From Shewanella metallivivens (GTDB lineage Bacteria; Pseudomonadota; Gammaproteobacteria; Enterobacterales; Shewanellaceae), in contig NZ_JAQQPZ010000015.1 in NCBI RefSeq assembly GCF_028750675.1, positions 415,045-453,922 on the forward strand: a stretch of 38,878 nt of DNA, read 5' to 3'. Under the pieces are notes generated by a model. The model saw only the letters and a program-made list of their open reading frames with translations, was not told where the DNA came from and made no database searches. Position numbers and translations under genes: made by a program. Below are positions 35,840-38,878 of this stretch, one piece after another; the first letter of the stretch is position 1; every line of letters begins with the position of its first letter.

Positions 35840-35914
35840 TGGGATATCGCCAAGCGGTAAGGCACCGGGTTTTGATCTCGGCATTCCCAGGTTCGAATCC
35901 TGGTATCCCAGCCA
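35840..35914 (+). tRNA. tRNA-Gln (anticodon TTG), copy 2
   Basis: Identical to copy 1 except C-to-T in the variable loop (CATTC against CATCC). It lies 24 bases downstream of copy 1, with only 5 bases before the next tRNA-Met. Confidence 0.96.
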
Positions 35915-35919
35915 TCTTT

Positions 35920-35996
35920 GGCAATATAGCTCAGTTGGTTAGAGCACAGCACTCATAATGCTGGGGTCGCAGGTTCAAGTCCCGCTATTGCTACCA
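35920..35996 (+). tRNA. tRNA-Met (elongator, anticodon CAT), copy 2
   Basis: Differs from copy 1 by one base in the T loop (TTCAAGT against TTCAAAT). It carries the same G1.U72 acceptor end. Confidence 0.96.
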
Positions 35997-36102
35997 TTTT
36001 TACTAGGTAGAATGAGGGCTTACCCAAGTACTTGTTTGTTGCTAGTGAAAGTCAAAGTGTACACTTAAAAAAATTAAGGTATACTCAGAGTTAAAATTTG
36101 AT

Positions 36103-36187
<85 letters not shown>

Positions 36188-36241
36188 TCAAATTTAGTCA
36201 AATAGATTTACCTTCTGTTTTACAATAAAAAAGATTTCAAT

Positions 36242-36316
36242 TGGGGTATCGCCAAGCGGTAAGGCACCGGGTTTTGATCTCGGCATCCCCAGGTTCGAAT
36301 CCTGGTACCCCAGCCA
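36242..36316 (+). tRNA. tRNA-Gln (anticodon TTG), copy 3
   Basis: The same as copies 1 and 2 except that acceptor pair 5-68 is G-C (TGGGGTA / TACCCCA) instead of A-T. Both strands of the helix have changed together. It is the last gene of the array. Confidence 0.96.
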
Positions 36317-36323
36317 TACTTTG

Positions 36324-36354
36324 AAAAGCCCGTCATGATGACGGGCTTTTTGCT
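36324..36354 (+). terminator. tRNA array terminator
   Basis: Perfect 12-bp stem AAAAGCCCGTCA / TGACGGGCTTTT with a TGA loop and a T-rich tail, 8 bases after the last tRNA. Confidence 0.92.
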
Positions 36355-36396
36355 TTTTATTTTTGACGTTTCTTTTCTTATAGGCGGTGATGCATT

Positions 36397-36660
36397 ATAC
36401 CAATCCGCATTTGAATGTGCTCTTTTAGCGAACGTTATCAGTGAGGTATTCGAGGTAGCCTTTTGAGGGCATAGTGCACTACGTTAAGAAAGACTAACAA
36501 AGAAGACCACGCTGATAAATTCGCCCTTCGGGGTTGCGTCACAAACCCCATTACAGCTTCAAATGACGTTGATGTAGATGACTACACCTGCAGTCATTTT
36601 CATTGTACTGGGTCTAGTGACGCAGCCTAAAATAGATCACATTCTAATAAGGATTGGTAT
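36397..36660. mobile_element. 264-bp MITE-like element with about 30-bp inverted ends
   Basis: The left end ATACCAATCC (36397-36406) and right end GGATTGGTAT (36651-36660) are exact inverted copies. The similarity continues inward: GAATGTG-C-TCTTTT on the left against GAATGTG-A-TCTATTTT read inward from the right, so the terminal inverted repeats span about 30 bp. No transposase is encoded, as expected of a non-autonomous element. It sits between the tRNA array terminator and a patatin-like gene. A clear target duplication is not visible. Confidence 0.7.
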
Positions 36661-36764
36661 CAATAGTCTTTTCCTATTAACGCAATTGATTCTATCTGTT
36701 ATCCACCATCACCACAGTTGTTTAGAATTACCTTATGCAATTAATTATTGGTATCAGGTCAACT

Positions 36765-37790
36765 ATGAACACCCAAGTCAACCCACTATTCACTTCTTCT
36801 AAGCGAGCATCAGCGCCCATGACTGCATTAATTGCTGAGGGTGGCGGTCAGCGCGGTATTTTTACTGCTGGGGTACTTGATGCGTGGCTAGATGCTGAAT
36901 TTGACCCATTTGATTTATTTATTGGTACCTCAGCTGGCTCGCAAAATCTCACCAGCTTTTTAGCCAGACAAAAAGGCTATGCAAAGCGCTTAATTCGAGG
37001 ATTATCACGACATAAACGCTTTTATCAGCTAGGCCGAGGTTTAGTGGGGGGCCATGTGGTTGATTTAGATTGGTACTTCGAAAAAACCACTCGCGGCAGC
37101 TTTGCATTAGACTTTGATACCGCCAGTAAAGCCTTAGGGCAGCGACAATTATTAATTACTGCAACCAATGCAAGAGATCGCCAAGGATACTTTTTAAGCC
37201 CGAGTGATGATAATAACCACTGGCGCGAACTGCTAAAGGCATCAAGTGCGTTACCGTTTCTATATAAGCAAGGTGTTAAGTTAACGCCGTGGCTGGCGTC
37301 AGATGCGGCTAATCAATCAGCAGAGTTGACTTCATCATTACAAGAAGATTTCTTTTTAGACGGTGGCTTAGCTGCGCCATTACCGGTGCGAGAGGCCTAT
37401 CAGCGTGGTGCGCGCAAAATTGTGGTGATCCGCACGGTAAACGCTGATTTTCAAGCGCAATCAGCGTGGGTGCATAAGCTTAAATCGTGGATTTGTGTCT
37501 CAGGCTACTGCCCTAAAACGATTGATTATCTAGTACAACATGAACAAGCTTATCAAGAAGAGCTTGAGTTTATGGCTAATCCGCCTGCTGATGTCGAAAT
37601 AGTACAAATTTTTGCTGATGATACTTTGCAAAGTAAATTGCTGGGCAGTACTGATGCTGATTTGCGCCAAGATTATCGTACAGGTATTGCTGCTGGGAAT
37701 GCGTTTTTACAACGAGGCTATGAAAATGAGGTGACGCCAGTTGCCTTTACTGCTCAAGATGGCATGCAACCGCAGGCGCTATCAGCATAA
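36765..37790 (+). CDS. Patatin-like phospholipase (YjjU/RssA-type)
   Basis: A 341-residue patatin-family serine hydrolase, probably acting on phospholipids or related acyl esters. The oxyanion motif GGGQRG is at about 26-31, the nucleophile elbow GTSAG at 54-58 (Ser56) and the catalytic Asp in DGG (Asp199), so the Ser-Asp dyad is complete. No signal peptide or membrane segment is seen. The ATG at 36765 (MNTQVNP) has AGG 7 bases upstream; a start at 36735 is less likely. The domain order resembles E. coli YjjU (357). The substrate is unknown. It is convergent with prs across a shared terminator and directly follows the MITE-like element, which may carry part of its promoter region. Confidence 0.9.
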   Translation: MNTQVNPLFTSSKRASAPMTALIAEGGGQRGIFTAGVLDAWLDAEFDPFDLFIGTSAGSQNLTSFLARQKGYAKRLIRGLSRHKRFYQLGRGLVGGHVVDLDWYFEKTTRGSFALDFDTASKALGQRQLLITATNARDRQGYFLSPSDDNNHWRELLKASSALPFLYKQGVKLTPWLASDAANQSAELTSSLQEDFFLDGGLAAPLPVREAYQRGARKIVVIRTVNADFQAQSAWVHKLKSWICVSGYCPKTIDYLVQHEQAYQEELEFMANPPADVEIVQIFADDTLQSKLLGSTDADLRQDYRTGIAAGNAFLQRGYENEVTPVAFTAQDGMQPQALSA

Positions 37791-37802
37791 TCGAGACAAT
37801 AA

Positions 37803-37827
37803 AAAACGCACTCATTGAGTGCGTTTT
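37803..37827. terminator. Bidirectional terminator between the patatin gene and prs
   Basis: Perfect 11-bp stem AAAACGCACTC / GAGTGCGTTTT with an ATT loop, flanked by A and T runs that act on either strand. Confidence 0.88.
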
Positions 37828-37852
37828 AGTATGCGACTAATTAACGATAATA

Positions 37853-38800
37853 TTAGTGGCGGAACATCGCAGAGATAGACTCTTCGTTGCTAACACGGCG
37901 GATTGCTTCAGCAAGTACAGCTGACATAGTCAATTGGGTGACTTTATCCACTTTAAGCATTTCAGGGCTTAACGGTACTGTGTCAGTGACAATAACTTCA
38001 TCAATAACTGAGTCTGCAATGTTTTGTGCTGCATTACCCGAAAATACTGGGTGAGTCGCATAGGCAAACACGCGGTTAGCGCCATGTTCTTTTAACGCTT
38101 CAGCGGCTTTACATAAAGTGCCACCCGTGTCGATCATGTCATCAACGATAATGCAATCACGGCCTTGAACATCACCAATGATATGCATTACTTGGGCAAC
38201 GTTAGCTTGTGGACGACGCTTATCGATAATCGCAAGATCTGAATCATCTAGTAGCTTGGCAACTGCACGCGCACGTACAACACCACCAATGTCTGGCGAA
38301 ACCACAACTGGGTTTTCAAGTTTTTTCGCTAGCATGTCTTCAAGTAACACCGGGCTACCGAATACGTTATCTACTGGTACGTCGAAGAAACCTTGAATTT
38401 GCTCAGCGTGTAAGTCGCATGTTAATACGCGGTCAACGCCAACGCTAGACAAGAAGTCAGCAACAACTTTGGCGGTGATCGGTACGCGGGCACTGCGTAC
38501 GCGACGGTCTTGACGAGCATAACCAAAATAAGGAATAACGGCAGTAATACGACCAGCAGACGCACGACGAAGGGCATCAACCATCACGATAAGTTCCATT
38601 AGGTTATCGTTAGTTGGTGCGCAAGTAGATTGAATGATAAACACATCCGCACCACGTACATTTTCGTTTATTTGAACACTGATTTCACCGTCGCTGAAAC
38701 GGCCTACAACTGCGTCTCCAAGTTTGCAAAATAAACGTTCGGCAATCTTATTGGCTAGATTTGGGGTAGCGTTACCAGCAAAGAGCTTGATGTCGGGCAC
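37853..38800 (-). CDS. prs: Ribose-phosphate pyrophosphokinase
   Basis: A 315-residue enzyme that makes PRPP from ribose 5-phosphate and ATP, for purine, pyrimidine, NAD, His and Trp synthesis. It is the same length as E. coli Prs and nearly identical: NENVRGADVFIIQS, FGYARQDRR, the metal-binding CDLHAEQIQGFFDVPVDN and the PRPP loop VDDMIDTGGTLCKAAEAL. GTG is the start codon (38800), as in E. coli, with GAGG 8 bases upstream. It supplies PRPP that feeds the NAD pathway served by nadD in this window. Its promoter probably lies at or beyond the window edge. Confidence 0.98.
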   Translation of the reverse strand: MPDIKLFAGNATPNLANKIAERLFCKLGDAVVGRFSDGEISVQINENVRGADVFIIQSTCAPTNDNLMELIVMVDALRRASAGRITAVIPYFGYARQDRRVRSARVPITAKVVADFLSSVGVDRVLTCDLHAEQIQGFFDVPVDNVFGSPVLLEDMLAKKLENPVVVSPDIGGVVRARAVAKLLDDSDLAIIDKRRPQANVAQVMHIIGDVQGRDCIIVDDMIDTGGTLCKAAEALKEHGANRVFAYATHPVFSGNAAQNIADSVIDEVIVTDTVPLSPEMLKVDKVTQLTMSAVLAEAIRRVSNEESISAMFRH

Positions 38801-38878
38801 TTTATGAACCTCAGGTGTTTGCTTTACTATTAAAGGCTAGATCAATTTTACGTGTTGTCACTCAAAACTGACCCAGAA

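Overview
The window is chromosomal DNA of a gammaproteobacterium, most likely a marine Shewanella. The evidence is the Shewanella/Enterobacteria-type gene order lipA-lipB-ybeD-dacA-rlpA-mltB-rodA-mrdA-rlmH-rsfS-nadD-holA-lptE-leuS and lnt-corC-ybeY-ybeZ-miaB-ubiF, the near-E. coli protein sequences, the AT-leaning composition, and an arsEFG operon of the kind I recall being described from Shewanella putrefaciens. No database search was possible, so genus is an inference.

Layout: (1) 1-3540, the distal part of an rRNA operon: end of the 16S-23S spacer, complete 23S, 5S and terminator. (2) 3541-4540, an rrn-distal stretch with two decayed copies of the 5S 3' end, extra terminators, and a tRNA-Trp gene with its own promoter and terminator. 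(3) 4540-9900, an accessory arsenic island: arsR-arsE-arsF-arsG on +, arsB on -, arsP on +, with operator-like palindromes sharing a core in front of arsR, arsB and arsP, and a small MITE-like repeat. (4) 9987-10800, holD-rimI. (5) 10888-25057, a long minus-strand block for lipoate synthesis, cell elongation and peptidoglycan processing, ribosome maturation, NAD synthesis, DNA polymerase delta, LPS export and leucyl-tRNA synthetase. (6) 25178-25984, ybeL and an orphan DUF6482-like gene. (7) 26127-31731, minus-strand miaB, ybeZ, ybeY, corC, lnt. (8) 32162-35288, plus-strand ubiF, pth, ychF. (9) 35491-36316, a seven-gene tRNA array Met-Leu-Gln-Gln-Met-Leu-Gln with strong promoter and terminator. 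(10) 36397-38800, a 264-bp inverted-repeat element, a patatin-like phospholipase gene, and prs.

The unusual part is the arsenic island. ArsE (cytoplasmic, CTKC), ArsG (membrane, one Cys in an SPCP and one in an FCPT motif) and ArsF (membrane-anchored thioredoxin-like, CTTC) look like a trans-membrane thiol relay of the DsbD/CcdA type. This gives an alternative or additional reading to the published reductase-plus-efflux-pump role. Two further dedicated pumps, ArsB for arsenite and ArsP for trivalent organoarsenicals, sit beside it, and no arsC, arsH, arsI or arsM is present. The rest is well-ordered housekeeping sequence, with several start-codon corrections (TTG for lipB and ybeZ; GTG for rodA, mrdA, rsfS, lnt and prs).
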